A stretch of 64,000 nt of DNA from NCBI RefSeq assembly GCF_003217495.1, contig NZ_QJSW01000013.1:62001-126000 (forward strand). Direction: 5' to 3'. Under the pieces are notes generated by a model. That model had not been told where the DNA came from. It saw only the letters and a program-made list of their open reading frames with translations, and did no database searches. The position numbers and the translations under genes were made by a program. Shown piece by piece: positions 52,636-61,550 of this stretch (its first letter is position 1; every line of letters begins with the position of its first letter). The stretch comes from Paenibacillus barcinonensis. Lineage in GTDB: Bacteria; Bacillota; Bacilli; Paenibacillales; Paenibacillaceae.

Positions 52636-53418
52636 ATGTACACACCAGGTGTTGAAGGAATTATTGAAGCTGCCGTTAAAAAAAGAGACCAGATGAACGC
52701 AAGCCTTCCAAGATATATGGTCGCTGCCTTAATGGCAGGCGCCTATGTGGGGCTGGGCATCATATTAATTTTCAGTATCGGCGCTCCATTACTCGCGGCG
52801 CATTCGCCACTGCAAACGATGCTGATGGGCATGTCCTTCGGACTTGCACTGACACTCGTTATCTTTGCCGGGTCGGAACTGTTCACAGGCAATAACATGT
52901 TTTTTACAATGAGCACACTCGCCGGACGAACCACGGTGAAGGATACGCTCAAAAACTGGGGACTGGTCTTCATTGGCAACCTGATCGGTGCCGTACTGCT
53001 CAGTCTGCTGATTGTTGGCAGCGGTCTGTTCAAAACAGCCGCACCGGAACATCTGCTGTTTGTCGTATCTGCCAAAAAGATGGCTGCACCGATATCTGAG
53101 CTTTTCTTCCGCGGTATTCTCTGTAACTGGCTCGTATGTCTGGCGATCTGGATGGCTGCCCGCTCCAAAGAGGACATTGCCAAGCTTGTGCTTATCTGGT
53201 GGTGTCTATACGCCTTTATTGCAAGCGGATATGAACACAGCGTAGCCAATATGACCCTGCTGTCGCTGGCATGGCTGCTGCCGAACCACCCGGATACGAT
53301 CTCTGTGGCTGGCTGGTTCCACAACATGATTCCTGTCACACTTGGCAACATCATCGGCGGAGCATTGTTTGTTGGCATGGCTTACTGGTACACCTCTCCG
53401 GTACGTAAAAAAGCATAA
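52636..53418 (+). CDS. nirC: NirC-like formate/nitrite transporter
   Basis: 260 residues, six membrane helices. FNT-family signature FAGSELFTGNNMFFTMSTL in the second helix pair and the later VCLAIWMAARSKEDIAK. It brings nitrite to NirBD. I chose ATG at 52636 behind GGGGGAA; the ATG at 52621 lacks a ribosome site. Third gene of nirBDC, ended by a strong terminator. Confidence 0.92.
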   Translation: MYTPGVEGIIEAAVKKRDQMNASLPRYMVAALMAGAYVGLGIILIFSIGAPLLAAHSPLQTMLMGMSFGLALTLVIFAGSELFTGNNMFFTMSTLAGRTTVKDTLKNWGLVFIGNLIGAVLLSLLIVGSGLFKTAAPEHLLFVVSAKKMAAPISELFFRGILCNWLVCLAIWMAARSKEDIAKLVLIWWCLYAFIASGYEHSVANMTLLSLAWLLPNHPDTISVAGWFHNMIPVTLGNIIGGALFVGMAYWYTSPVRKKA

Positions 53419-53437
53419 AAGAGTTGTTGCTTCTGAT

Positions 53438-53483
53438 GCCGCGGGGAGTGCTGAGTCTGTTTCAGCACTCCCCGCGGCTTTTT
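53438..53483 (+). terminator. Terminator after nirC
   Basis: A perfect 17-bp stem (GCCGCGGGGAGTGCTGA) with a seven-base loop followed by TTTTT. Very strong. Confidence 0.95.
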
Positions 53484-53596
53484 GATCTTCATTTTACAAA
53501 TTTACAAAGGGTGTATACATCTTTAATCTCCGGTTAACATAACAGCAGTATAGTCGGTGTATATACTACCTCAACTTGCAAAGGATGATCACTTCT

Positions 53597-54226
53597 ATGG
53601 GCATTCATACGTACTTCCGATCACTGAACGATCTCGAACGTATTATTCGCACCCCTGGCAAATTCAAATTTGAAGAACACTGTGTATCCGCCCACTCCTG
53701 GAAAGTTGTACAGTACGCCAAAACGTTGGCCGATATCGAGGAACAGCAAGGCGTAAGCATTGACTGGAAAAAATTATACGAGATCACCAGCAGCCACGAT
53801 TACGGCGAAATTTTCATTGGTGATATCAAAACACCGGTCAAACATTATTCACTGGAGCTTCGTTCCATGCTGCAGCAGGTGGAAGAAGGTATGGTGTCTC
53901 ATTTTATCAATGAGAATATACCCGAACAATTTCAGGACATTTTCCGCAGACAGCTTCGTGAAGGCAAGGACAATTCCGTTGAAGGGCTTATTCTTGAAGT
54001 GGCCGACAAGATGGATCAGGTGTATGAAGCATTTGCAGAGCTCCAGCGTGGCAATACCGAAAAAGAATTTATCGTGATGTACCGCTACGCATTGATCAAG
54101 ATCAAGAATATCGACCTCCACTGTGTCCGTTATTTCCTGAACCACATCCTGCCTGACATTATCGAAGAAGGTAATCGCTCCCCGTTTGATATCCGCAAAA
54201 TAACTGAAGAAGCGTTACAGCAATAA
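53597..54226 (+). CDS. HD-domain 5'-deoxynucleotidase (YfbR-like)
   Basis: 209 residues. HD fold with His in VSAHSWKVVQYAKTL, the His-Asp pair SSHDYGEIFIGDI and the distal Asp of VADKMDQVYEAF. YfbR enzymes remove phosphate from deoxynucleoside monophosphates. ATG at 53597 behind AAAGGA. Single gene, no functional link to nirBDC seen. Confidence 0.82.
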   Translation: MGIHTYFRSLNDLERIIRTPGKFKFEEHCVSAHSWKVVQYAKTLADIEEQQGVSIDWKKLYEITSSHDYGEIFIGDIKTPVKHYSLELRSMLQQVEEGMVSHFINENIPEQFQDIFRRQLREGKDNSVEGLILEVADKMDQVYEAFAELQRGNTEKEFIVMYRYALIKIKNIDLHCVRYFLNHILPDIIEEGNRSPFDIRKITEEALQQ

Positions 54227-54228
54227 AC

Positions 54229-54278
54229 AAGCTCAGCCCATCCGGATTGCTTTGATCCATGGACAGGAGCTTTTTTTA
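54229..54278 (+). terminator. Terminator after the HD-domain gene
   Basis: AAGCTC pairs with GAGCTT followed by seven T; the loop is long (about 30 bases) with further weak pairing. Confidence 0.6.
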
Positions 54279-54292
54279 TTGCCTCCATCCTG

Positions 54293-54370
54293 CAAAAAGA
54301 AACCCTCACCTGAACAATGTGTACATCGTTCAATGTAAAGAACGACATACACATAAGTACCAGATGAGGG
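54293..54370 (-). terminator. Long structured hairpin after the MFS gene
   Basis: CCCTCAcCTG (54303-54312) pairs with CAGaTGAGGG (54361-54370); inner arms ATGTGT/ACACAT and CGTTC/GAACG pair too. The minus-strand side continues TTTCTTTTT, so it can terminate the MFS transcript. About 70 bases, unusually long. Confidence 0.65.
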
Positions 54371-54408
54371 CGATCATATCCTATCTTTGTTATCTTCTTT
54401 TACTCTAC

Positions 54409-55737
54409 TTAATCATGCGCCAGCCCGCCCACATCGGGAGGTGACGTAATATCACTGCTCTGCTCCAGAGATTTGATCATTTTCAGACGTGATGTGACAA
54501 TTGCAATCAGAATGACGAACAGACCTGAAATGATAAACAGCAACGCAATGCCTCGGCCCGGACCGGTTCCGATAATCTGACCTACGGATGACGCCAGTGC
54601 GCCTCCCTCCACCATCAGCGGATTAAACACATGGTCGGCCAAAAATCCGGCCAGGCTGTAAGCGATAATAAAACCTAGTTGAGACAGGATACCGATGATC
54701 CCCCACACCCTGCCCTGCTTTTCATTAGCAATATTGTTACGTACCAATACGTCTGCACTCATATTCACAAACGGCAGTGAGGAGAGGAACAGGAATCCCG
54801 CAAAGATGATGAAGTAGATGTTGGTTGACACTCCGATCAACGAAAATGCCAAACCGCACATAATCATGCCTGCTACCAGCACATTTGAATATTTCTTGGT
54901 CATTGTAAAAATACCGATGCACAAGCTGCTGATCAGCATGCCAATGGCACTAACCGATTGAAAGGTTCCCAATGTCTTGGCATCGGTAAACGAGAGCAGC
55001 ATCGGGCCAATAAGGGTCTCCAGAAATCCGAGATAGAAGGTGACCAGTGAAATAATAATAACGAGCAGCAGCACGCCCTTGTTGGTAACGACTTCTCTCC
55101 AGCCTTCCTTAATATCCGTCATCCAGTTGTGCTCTTCTTTGTCCTCCCGCTCTACCTTCATGCTCTTGCGAATAACGAGCACAGCCAGAATGGCAACCAG
55201 AAACGTCGCGATATTGATCATCATAATGACCTCAATGGATGTGATACTAAGCAGAATACCCGCAATAATTGGTGAAAATAAAAACTTGGAGGATTCTGCA
55301 AGTTGCACCAGTCCGCTGCCTTTGGAGAACTGATCCTTATCCAGCAGGTCTGTCGCTGACGCCTTATATGCAGGACTTTGCAGTGCCGAGAATACGGAGC
55401 TGAAGGCAACACCTACATAAATATGCCATAGCTGAATATCCCCTGTAAGCATGATCGACAGTATAAAAACCAGACCCGCAGCAGAGCCAAGATCACCAAT
55501 GATCATCATTGTACGACGGTCAAACCGGTCTGCGAGCACTCCGCCAATAGGCCGAAGCAGGATGTTAGGCAGAAATGTAAACAAGGTAATCAGCGCAACG
55601 CTGGTTGCCGTGTTTGTTTTTTCGAAGGCATAGACCCCCAGTGAAAAAGCGGTAAGTCCGATACCGATCATTGAGATCAGTTGACCGAACCAGACAATCA
55701 AAAATTTACCAAATGATTTATGAGTAGTTTGTTCCAT
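54409..55737 (-). CDS. MFS efflux transporter
   Basis: 442 residues, 12 predicted membrane helices. The opening FGKFLIVWFGQLISMIGIG and GGVLADRFDRRTMMIIGDL (loop 2-3 motif A) resemble macrolide-type drug exporters. It probably exports a drug or the cluster's product. Downstream of and co-oriented with the TetR regulator; 20 bases apart. Terminates at the long hairpin. Confidence 0.88.
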   Translation of the reverse strand: MEQTTHKSFGKFLIVWFGQLISMIGIGLTAFSLGVYAFEKTNTATSVALITLFTFLPNILLRPIGGVLADRFDRRTMMIIGDLGSAAGLVFILSIMLTGDIQLWHIYVGVAFSSVFSALQSPAYKASATDLLDKDQFSKGSGLVQLAESSKFLFSPIIAGILLSITSIEVIMMINIATFLVAILAVLVIRKSMKVEREDKEEHNWMTDIKEGWREVVTNKGVLLLVIIISLVTFYLGFLETLIGPMLLSFTDAKTLGTFQSVSAIGMLISSLCIGIFTMTKKYSNVLVAGMIMCGLAFSLIGVSTNIYFIIFAGFLFLSSLPFVNMSADVLVRNNIANEKQGRVWGIIGILSQLGFIIAYSLAGFLADHVFNPLMVEGGALASSVGQIIGTGPGRGIALLFIISGLFVILIAIVTSRLKMIKSLEQSSDITSPPDVGGLAHD

Positions 55738-55757
55738 GGATAATACTCCTTTCGTGG

Positions 55758-56393
55758 CTAAGCTTGATGTGGGAAATACAGTTCTGTTACATAAGCAAAA
55801 CTACCATGTTCGGCACCGAGTACCCGTTCCATAATCTGACTGAATGCTCTAACCTTCTTCTGAAACTCTTCCTCTTCCCAATGAAAGATGCCCTGATCCA
55901 GCAAAAACTGTGAAGATACCAGCAAAAATTCGATACTCTCTTGAGGAGCCGGGGTATGAAACACGCCTTCCTGAATGCCCTGTTCCACCACTTCTGCCAG
56001 AATAGGACTCAGACGAATGACCGTTTCAACCAAGCTTTTCTGATGCATCTCAACGTTCTGCACACTGTGCAGCTGCTCAATGACCCCAAGCTTTCGATCG
56101 TCAGGCTGATTCTGAGTCATAATGATACGGAAGATTTTCTCATGCGCACTAAGCCCGGGATCTGCCACTACACGTCGTGCCGCAGCCTCACCGCTCATGA
56201 TAAAACGCATGACGATGGCATGCATGACCTCCTCCTTGGACTGGAAGTAATAATAAAATGTGCCCTTCGCAATCTCACATGCCTGGAGGATGTCTATGAT
56301 CGTTGCTTTGGTATATCCCTTGGTCACAAACAGCATCTCGGCCGCATCCAAAATGTCGTTTCTGCGTTCCTCGGGAGTTTTCATCAATCTCAT
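55758..56393 (-). CDS. TetR-family transcriptional repressor
   Basis: 211 residues. N-terminal HTH (TPEERRNDILDAAEMLFVTK, and CEIAKGTFYYYFQSKEEVM) and a C-terminal ligand domain. A 19-bp palindrome in the promoter is a likely self-operator. ATG at 56393 behind GGAGGG. It probably controls the downstream MFS gene and possibly the upstream biosynthetic operon. Ligand unknown. Confidence 0.92.
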   Translation of the reverse strand: MRLMKTPEERRNDILDAAEMLFVTKGYTKATIIDILQACEIAKGTFYYYFQSKEEVMHAIVMRFIMSGEAAARRVVADPGLSAHEKIFRIIMTQNQPDDRKLGVIEQLHSVQNVEMHQKSLVETVIRLSPILAEVVEQGIQEGVFHTPAPQESIEFLLVSSQFLLDQGIFHWEEEEFQKKVRAFSQIMERVLGAEHGSFAYVTELYFPHQA

Positions 56394-56413
56394 ATTCTGC
56401 CCTCCAATACCTC

Positions 56414-56437
56414 TAGACCGACTGTCGGTCTATTCTA
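56414..56437 (-). promoter_or_regulatory. TetR promoter and operator
   Basis: TAGACCGAC-T-GTCGGTCTA (56414-56432), a perfect 19-bp palindrome typical of TetR-type operators, abuts a TAGAAT -10 (56432-56437, minus strand). It sits 21 bases before the tetR start. It lies in the 61-bp gap after the ABC ATPase gene. Confidence 0.75.
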
Positions 56438-56454
56438 GTCATGAAGCTCTAGAT

Positions 56455-57222
56455 TTAGAACCCCATTTCAGTCAACCATTGTGCCAATCGACTTTCTCTC
56501 GCCTTCAGATCCTGTTTGTCCTTGTCGTATTTCCCCATCTTTTTATCTGCAACCAGATGCCCATCCATCATAAACAACACTCGTTCCGAGCGAGCTGCAA
56601 CTTTGACATCATGAGTAACCAGCAGAATGGTTGTGCCTGTCGCATTAATATCCCCAAGAATGTCCATGATTTCGTGTGTTGATTTGGAATTCAGGGCTCC
56701 GGTCGGTTCATCTCCAAACAGAATATCCGGATTGTTAATAAGCGCCCGACAGATCGCGATCCGTTGCAGCTGTCCCCCTGAAGCCTGGGTGATATTGTGC
56801 TCGGCCAGCCCGTCAATGCCCATTTTTTTCATCAATGACATGGCACGATGGTTGATGGTCTCTCTGTTGCTGTTTTGCGCTAGATAAGCCGAGAGTATGA
56901 TATTGTCGAGCAGATTTAAATTTTTGAGCAGATGAATATTTTGAAAAATAAAGCCCATTTTGGTCAAGCGCAGACTTGCCAGCTCTTTCTCTGGAAACTC
57001 TGAAATTTGCTTGCCATTAAAATAAACACTGCCTGTGCTAATCTTATCCATTCCACTGATGTTATAGAGCAAGGTCGATTTGCCTGAGCCGGATGGGCCC
57101 ATGATGGATACAAACTCTCCCTTTTGCAGCTGCAGATTGATATCTTTCAAAATACGCTGTTCTTCATTCTCGCCCATAGCGACGGATTTATTCACATCTT
57201 TGGCTTCAAGTATCGTTGTCAT
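56455..57222 (-). CDS. ABC transporter ATP-binding protein (MacB/LolD type)
   Basis: 255 residues. Walker A GPSGSGKST at 42-50, Q-loop FQNIHLLKNL, signature ASGGQLQRIA (Ala for the usual Leu), Walker B ILFGDEPTGAL and switch His in LVTHD. Pairs with the FtsX-like permease just upstream. The MacB/LolD class exports peptides or handles envelope stress; a self-resistance or export role is inferred from context. Last gene of the biosynthetic operon. Confidence 0.93.
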   Translation of the reverse strand: MTTILEAKDVNKSVAMGENEEQRILKDINLQLQKGEFVSIMGPSGSGKSTLLYNISGMDKISTGSVYFNGKQISEFPEKELASLRLTKMGFIFQNIHLLKNLNLLDNIILSAYLAQNSNRETINHRAMSLMKKMGIDGLAEHNITQASGGQLQRIAICRALINNPDILFGDEPTGALNSKSTHEIMDILGDINATGTTILLVTHDVKVAARSERVLFMMDGHLVADKKMGKYDKDKQDLKARESRLAQWLTEMGF

Positions 57223-57234
57223 GGCTCTGCCTCC

Positions 57235-59568
57235 CTATTCCACTATCATTTTCGAAATGCTGGTTTCCCGAATCGACTGAATGCTGATCCAGGCTGTAAC
57301 GATAATTGTTCCTGCCAGGAGTAACGGACATAATACGTACGCCTGTAGCGGATCAACGACAAACACAATATTGGAAGCACCAAATGAAGACATAATGCCA
57401 CTAACGAGCTTGGGCCCGAGTGTATTCGAGAGGATTGTGCCTAAAGCCACACCCACGATCAAAATGGCAAGTGACATCACAACGTACTTCAGTTTGATTT
57501 TGGATAAGGCAAATCCGAGGCTTCGCAGGACTGCAATATCATTGTTATCTTTGGCGACCAGCATCTGCAGAAACAGTGAGGTAATGAGAATTGATATGAA
57601 TACACCTATGACAAGAGCCAATGTTGTTACCAATTTCAATTGCTGAATAGTGCCACCGAGCGTCTGATGCAAATACCCTTGCAGATCCGTTACTCTCGCT
57701 GGTGAGAACTCTTTCTCGTACGCTGCAACCTTGGCAGCCATCATACTGCGATCCTTCAGATCCAAACTGACTACATACCACAGCACACTATCTTTGTTAT
57801 AAGGCAACAGCGCCTTCGCTGTTTTGCCACCGTTCGTCACATCCTGATAGATGCCGCTAATCGTCATCACACGATCCTCACCACTTACCTGCAAGGTCAG
57901 CTTGTCGCCGATGTTCAGTTTAAGTTCATTGGCGTTGGCATCGGAAAGGGCAATCTCCCGATCTGTTGTTGGGGCATTACCACTAAGATAAGACAACGGA
58001 AAGACACTGAAATCTCCGCTCTCTACACTCAGATTGTCGTAGCTGCCTTCTGCATTGCGGACCTTGAACTGACTGGTCACGAGAGGTGAATATGCTTTGA
58101 CATCCTTATCATTTTTGACTTGGTTGATTAGATTCGCATAACGCTGCTCTATATCATCGGTATGCCGAAGGTCAATTCGAATGTCACTCTGACCTACACC
58201 CATATATGAGATAAAGCTGGGCGCCTGAAGTGTATTCAAAAAGTTGATGGGCACAATCATAATGAACGAGCTGACGATGAACACAAACAGCAGTAAACGG
58301 AACATTTTGACACGCTGCATCACGTCCTTGAGTCCAAGAAAAACAGGTACGGAAGACCAGCGATTACGTGACAGACTTAACCGGTTCCGAATGATCTGTG
58401 TATCTCCCAAACTTCCGGTACGAAGAGCTTCCACAGCCGAGATCGAACGAAAACGTCGTAATACGGTCCGGCAGAACAGAACCACCATGGCAAAGATTAC
58501 ACCCGCTGCAAGCAAAGGCACTGCAAAATGCAGCAATGTTTCCGGTGCTTTACCCATGTAAAGCATAATGTTGGATACAAACAGTTTATTCACTCCAAGT
58601 GAAGCCACGTATCCCAGCACCGAAGCAACCCCGGCCATAAACACATACTTGAGCAGATATAGCCGTTTAATATCCTTTTCCGCAATACCAATGGCTTTCA
58701 TCACACTGATCTCACGGTAATCCTCCTCAATGGTCGCCAGCATAGTGAAACGAATACATAACATGGCGATCAGAATCAGCACGAGACTCACGAGTATGAT
58801 AACGGCTGCGATAATCCCGTCTGTCATTGCATTAAGCACCTGGAACAACCCATAGGTCACCACAGGACCTGCATTGGGAAGGCCCGCATTTTGATAGGCT
58901 TGCGTGAACTCACTGGTCTTGGCAGGATCATTCAGACGGAATTCGATCAGGTACTCCATCTCCCCAACACCCTGCTTCAATTCCTGCCAATCATCCGGGC
59001 TTACGATAAAACGTTTGGAGTGAACCACGGACGGATTCATCTGCGCATCACGCACAAAATCAACAATGGTGTAGGCACGTTCAAATGCCCCATTATTGAT
59101 CCGAACTTTGTCACCGATATTTAATTTGTTCTGTTGCAAATAATACACAGGCACAGCAATCTCCCCATCGCGAACCTGAATGATCTCACTGTTCAGATTC
59201 AGCAAATAGTCAAATTGCTGATTTTGTGTAACCAGATCAATATCCATGACTGTATTTTTCTCCGACTCCGCACCAAGGTACAGATTTGCCCCGTCGATGT
59301 TCACCATCTCAACAATCTGATGCTGCTCCACCAACGTATTTCCCTCGGCCCATTGGTTCACTTTGGTCTGATCCAGATCCCCGGAATGCATTTGCACAAA
59401 ATGCGGTGTTTTCGATTCAGAAAACAGAAATTGAATGGAACTTGTAAGCTCCATAATCATCCGTGAACCCGAAGACACGAGCAGGGCAGCGAGCAGTACA
59501 AAAATAAACAGGGCAGCTGTAATTCCCTTTTTCCTCATCAAATCATTTCTCAGCATTCGTAGCAGCAT
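57235..59568 (-). CDS. ABC transporter permease, FtsX-like, two-domain
   Basis: 777 residues. One N-terminal helix, a large extracytoplasmic domain (about 40-240), three helices with the FtsX core (about 245-360), a second extracytoplasmic domain (about 420-630) and a second FtsX core (about 640-770). This duplicated layout is that of the larger FtsX permeases. 12 bases separate it from the ATPase. It likely exports the product or gives immunity. Confidence 0.9.
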   Translation of the reverse strand: MLLRMLRNDLMRKKGITAALFIFVLLAALLVSSGSRMIMELTSSIQFLFSESKTPHFVQMHSGDLDQTKVNQWAEGNTLVEQHQIVEMVNIDGANLYLGAESEKNTVMDIDLVTQNQQFDYLLNLNSEIIQVRDGEIAVPVYYLQQNKLNIGDKVRINNGAFERAYTIVDFVRDAQMNPSVVHSKRFIVSPDDWQELKQGVGEMEYLIEFRLNDPAKTSEFTQAYQNAGLPNAGPVVTYGLFQVLNAMTDGIIAAVIILVSLVLILIAMLCIRFTMLATIEEDYREISVMKAIGIAEKDIKRLYLLKYVFMAGVASVLGYVASLGVNKLFVSNIMLYMGKAPETLLHFAVPLLAAGVIFAMVVLFCRTVLRRFRSISAVEALRTGSLGDTQIIRNRLSLSRNRWSSVPVFLGLKDVMQRVKMFRLLLFVFIVSSFIMIVPINFLNTLQAPSFISYMGVGQSDIRIDLRHTDDIEQRYANLINQVKNDKDVKAYSPLVTSQFKVRNAEGSYDNLSVESGDFSVFPLSYLSGNAPTTDREIALSDANANELKLNIGDKLTLQVSGEDRVMTISGIYQDVTNGGKTAKALLPYNKDSVLWYVVSLDLKDRSMMAAKVAAYEKEFSPARVTDLQGYLHQTLGGTIQQLKLVTTLALVIGVFISILITSLFLQMLVAKDNNDIAVLRSLGFALSKIKLKYVVMSLAILIVGVALGTILSNTLGPKLVSGIMSSFGASNIVFVVDPLQAYVLCPLLLAGTIIVTAWISIQSIRETSISKMIVE

Positions 59569-59590
59569 AAACTAACATGGCTCCTCTCAT

Positions 59591-60352
59591 CTACTCTACT
59601 AAGTTCAATCTCTCTAACTCTGGAGTCATAAAGCTTGTCAGATAATACGCCACCGTGGAAGGTTGGTGCATGATAAACATGTGAGTACCCTCTCTAATGG
59701 TCTGAAGCTTCATCTGTGTATCAAAATAACGTCCCCACTTTAGCGCTGACTGGAGGGGAACGGCATTGTCCCGTTCTCCCCACAGATACAGTACCGGTAC
59801 AGACATCGGCTGATGTTCAAGCGTTGTTGCCGAAGCAAGCAATCGAAAATCCGCTCGAATCACAGGCATAAAATAATGTAAAAGCTCTTTTTCATGAATG
59901 AGCTCCTTGGGAAGACCATCATAGGAAAAGAGATGTTCGATCAGATCATCATCCGACATCTGATCATAACGATGGATACCGCATTCGGCAGGAGTGCTGC
60001 AGGCGGACAACACAAGCCGCAAGGTTCTTGAAGTATCCGGAATTGCCTGCTGTAACCGCTGGGCTACAAAGTAAGCTGCAAGTCCGCCAAGACTGTGCCC
60101 CAGCAACGTAGCACCAGGCTTGATCACAGCCAGCAACTCGTCGGTGTAAAGCTCGACAAGTTGCTGCATATGCTCCAGAGGCGCTTCCGTGTTCAGCCCA
60201 TGACCGGGAGGCGTAAATGCCCAGATCTCCACATCCGGGAGGTAAGGCACTAAAGGCTGAAAGCTCCGGGAGTGTCCACCGAGATAAGGAAAACAGATCA
60301 CCTGTCTGTTCCCCTTGCCCTTTTGCAGTCGTTCAAGATACGTCTGTCCCAT
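59591..60352 (-). CDS. Type II thioesterase
   Basis: 253 residues. Alpha/beta hydrolase of the GrsT/SrfAD family: nucleophile Ser87 in LLGHSLGGLAAYF, Asp in LYLWGERDNAVP, His in EGTHMFIM. It removes wrong acyl groups from carrier domains in NRPS/PKS systems. The Shine-Dalgarno GGAGGTGA supports ATG at 60352. Between the CPBP-like gene and the permease, 22 and 29 bases apart. Strong indicator of a biosynthetic cluster. Confidence 0.9.
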   Translation of the reverse strand: MGQTYLERLQKGKGNRQVICFPYLGGHSRSFQPLVPYLPDVEIWAFTPPGHGLNTEAPLEHMQQLVELYTDELLAVIKPGATLLGHSLGGLAAYFVAQRLQQAIPDTSRTLRLVLSACSTPAECGIHRYDQMSDDDLIEHLFSYDGLPKELIHEKELLHYFMPVIRADFRLLASATTLEHQPMSVPVLYLWGERDNAVPLQSALKWGRYFDTQMKLQTIREGTHMFIMHQPSTVAYYLTSFMTPELERLNLVE

Positions 60353-60381
60353 CACTCCGTCACCTCCATTCGTTAATCCGT

Positions 60382-61275
60382 TTACTTCGCTTCCTTCCAT
60401 TCCAGAACATATGCGGGAAAGGTCTGAAGCGTAGTGTCTACCTTTTTGCGTTTGAAAACAAAGTGAATAATAATTGCCGAGGCTACAAAAAAGAAAAATT
60501 GCATGATCTGTACTTGCGGATTAAAGTAATACAGATCGATCTGACTTCCTGTCGCCACCAGCCAGAAGGCCAAGAGGTAAAATAGCAGCGTGCCCTTCGT
60601 TGCATTAAAGATATAGCTTTGAAATACGATAAATGCCATGAGTTGAACGACGTAATATATGTAGGTGGTTGAAGTGCCAAAGGAAGAGATCAGATAGCCT
60701 GGAAGCACCCACAGTCCAAAAAGCAATCCTGTAATCAGACCACTTGCTACATTGTTTTTTAACTTGCCTTGCAAGAACGGAAGCAAAAATCCAATCCAGC
60801 CAAACAACCCCCCGATGAGTCCCGTCTCCTTGAACAGATTCAAAATGCCGAGCCAAATCATTTCCGGTACACTATATGTCAGTTCAGGGACCGGTATGCC
60901 GAACAACAGGGAGCCAAAATGCATCGACGATGCAAACACGATAGAAATCCCGATAATTATCGGAATCCAGAACAGGTCCTTCTTTCGTGGAACCAGCTTC
61001 AAAAACATGCCCTTCAGTGCATCTTTGCCACCTATCAGATAACACGTAATTAATCCGGCAATGGAGGGAGAATACAGGGCAATGATAGCCAGCGGATGCA
61101 TGAGGTGCAGCTCACCTGTGATCGGCACGATGAAATCCGGGAATAACATGAACATGCTCGCAATACCGTAGCAAGTCCCGAAGGAAATCGCCAGGAACAG
61201 GTACATGTATTTATTGGATGGACTGGCCGCCGGACTCGCAATCGGACGAAGCGATGGCTGATTAGCTGTAATCAT
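60382..61275 (-). CDS. CPBP-like membrane protein without catalytic residues
   Basis: 297 residues, about eight helices. The segment GLFGWIGFLLPFLQ (156-169) aligns with the CPBP motif EExGWRGFLLPRLQ, but Glu-Glu is Gly-Leu and Arg is Ile161. The second motif GLWHLP reads GLWVLP (187-192), His replaced by Val190. The protein is therefore related to CPBP intramembrane proteases but probably inactive. CPBP proteins in such clusters may confer immunity. The start overlaps the ACP stop (ATGA). Confidence 0.7.
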   Translation of the reverse strand: MITANQPSLRPIASPAASPSNKYMYLFLAISFGTCYGIASMFMLFPDFIVPITGELHLMHPLAIIALYSPSIAGLITCYLIGGKDALKGMFLKLVPRKKDLFWIPIIIGISIVFASSMHFGSLLFGIPVPELTYSVPEMIWLGILNLFKETGLIGGLFGWIGFLLPFLQGKLKNNVASGLITGLLFGLWVLPGYLISSFGTSTTYIYYVVQLMAFIVFQSYIFNATKGTLLFYLLAFWLVATGSQIDLYYFNPQVQIMQFFFFVASAIIIHFVFKRKKVDTTLQTFPAYVLEWKEAK

Positions 61276-61535
61276 TGTGCCACCTCCTTCGCCGCAAGCT
61301 TTCTCTCAATCAGATCATGCAGTCGATTAATCGTACTGAAATTGGCCAGGTCCAGGTCTTCATTCCCGATCTCAATCTGGAATCTGCGCTCCACAAAATC
61401 CACCAAACGCATGGCAAACAGTGAATTCACAAACCTCATTTCAAAATAATTATCATTGTCACTAATCTGAGCGTCCTCATGTTCCATAGTGAGGTTGTTT
61501 CCGATAAACTCCCGAATGTCCTGACGAAAATCCAC
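61272..61535 (-). CDS. Acyl carrier protein of the FkbJ type
   Basis: 87 residues. The phosphopantetheine serine is Ser38 in FVNSLFAMRLVDFVE; the usual DSL is NSL, as in ACPs that carry glycerate-derived extender units (FkbJ/ZmaD type). The GTG start at 61535 follows AAGGGGGA. 15 bases after the FkbH-like gene, which is its expected partner. Confidence 0.88.
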   Translation of the reverse strand: MDFRQDIREFIGNNLTMEHEDAQISDNDNYFEMRFVNSLFAMRLVDFVERRFQIEIGNEDLDLANFSTINRLHDLIERKLAAKEVAQ

Positions 61536-61550
61536 TGCTTTTCCCCCTTG

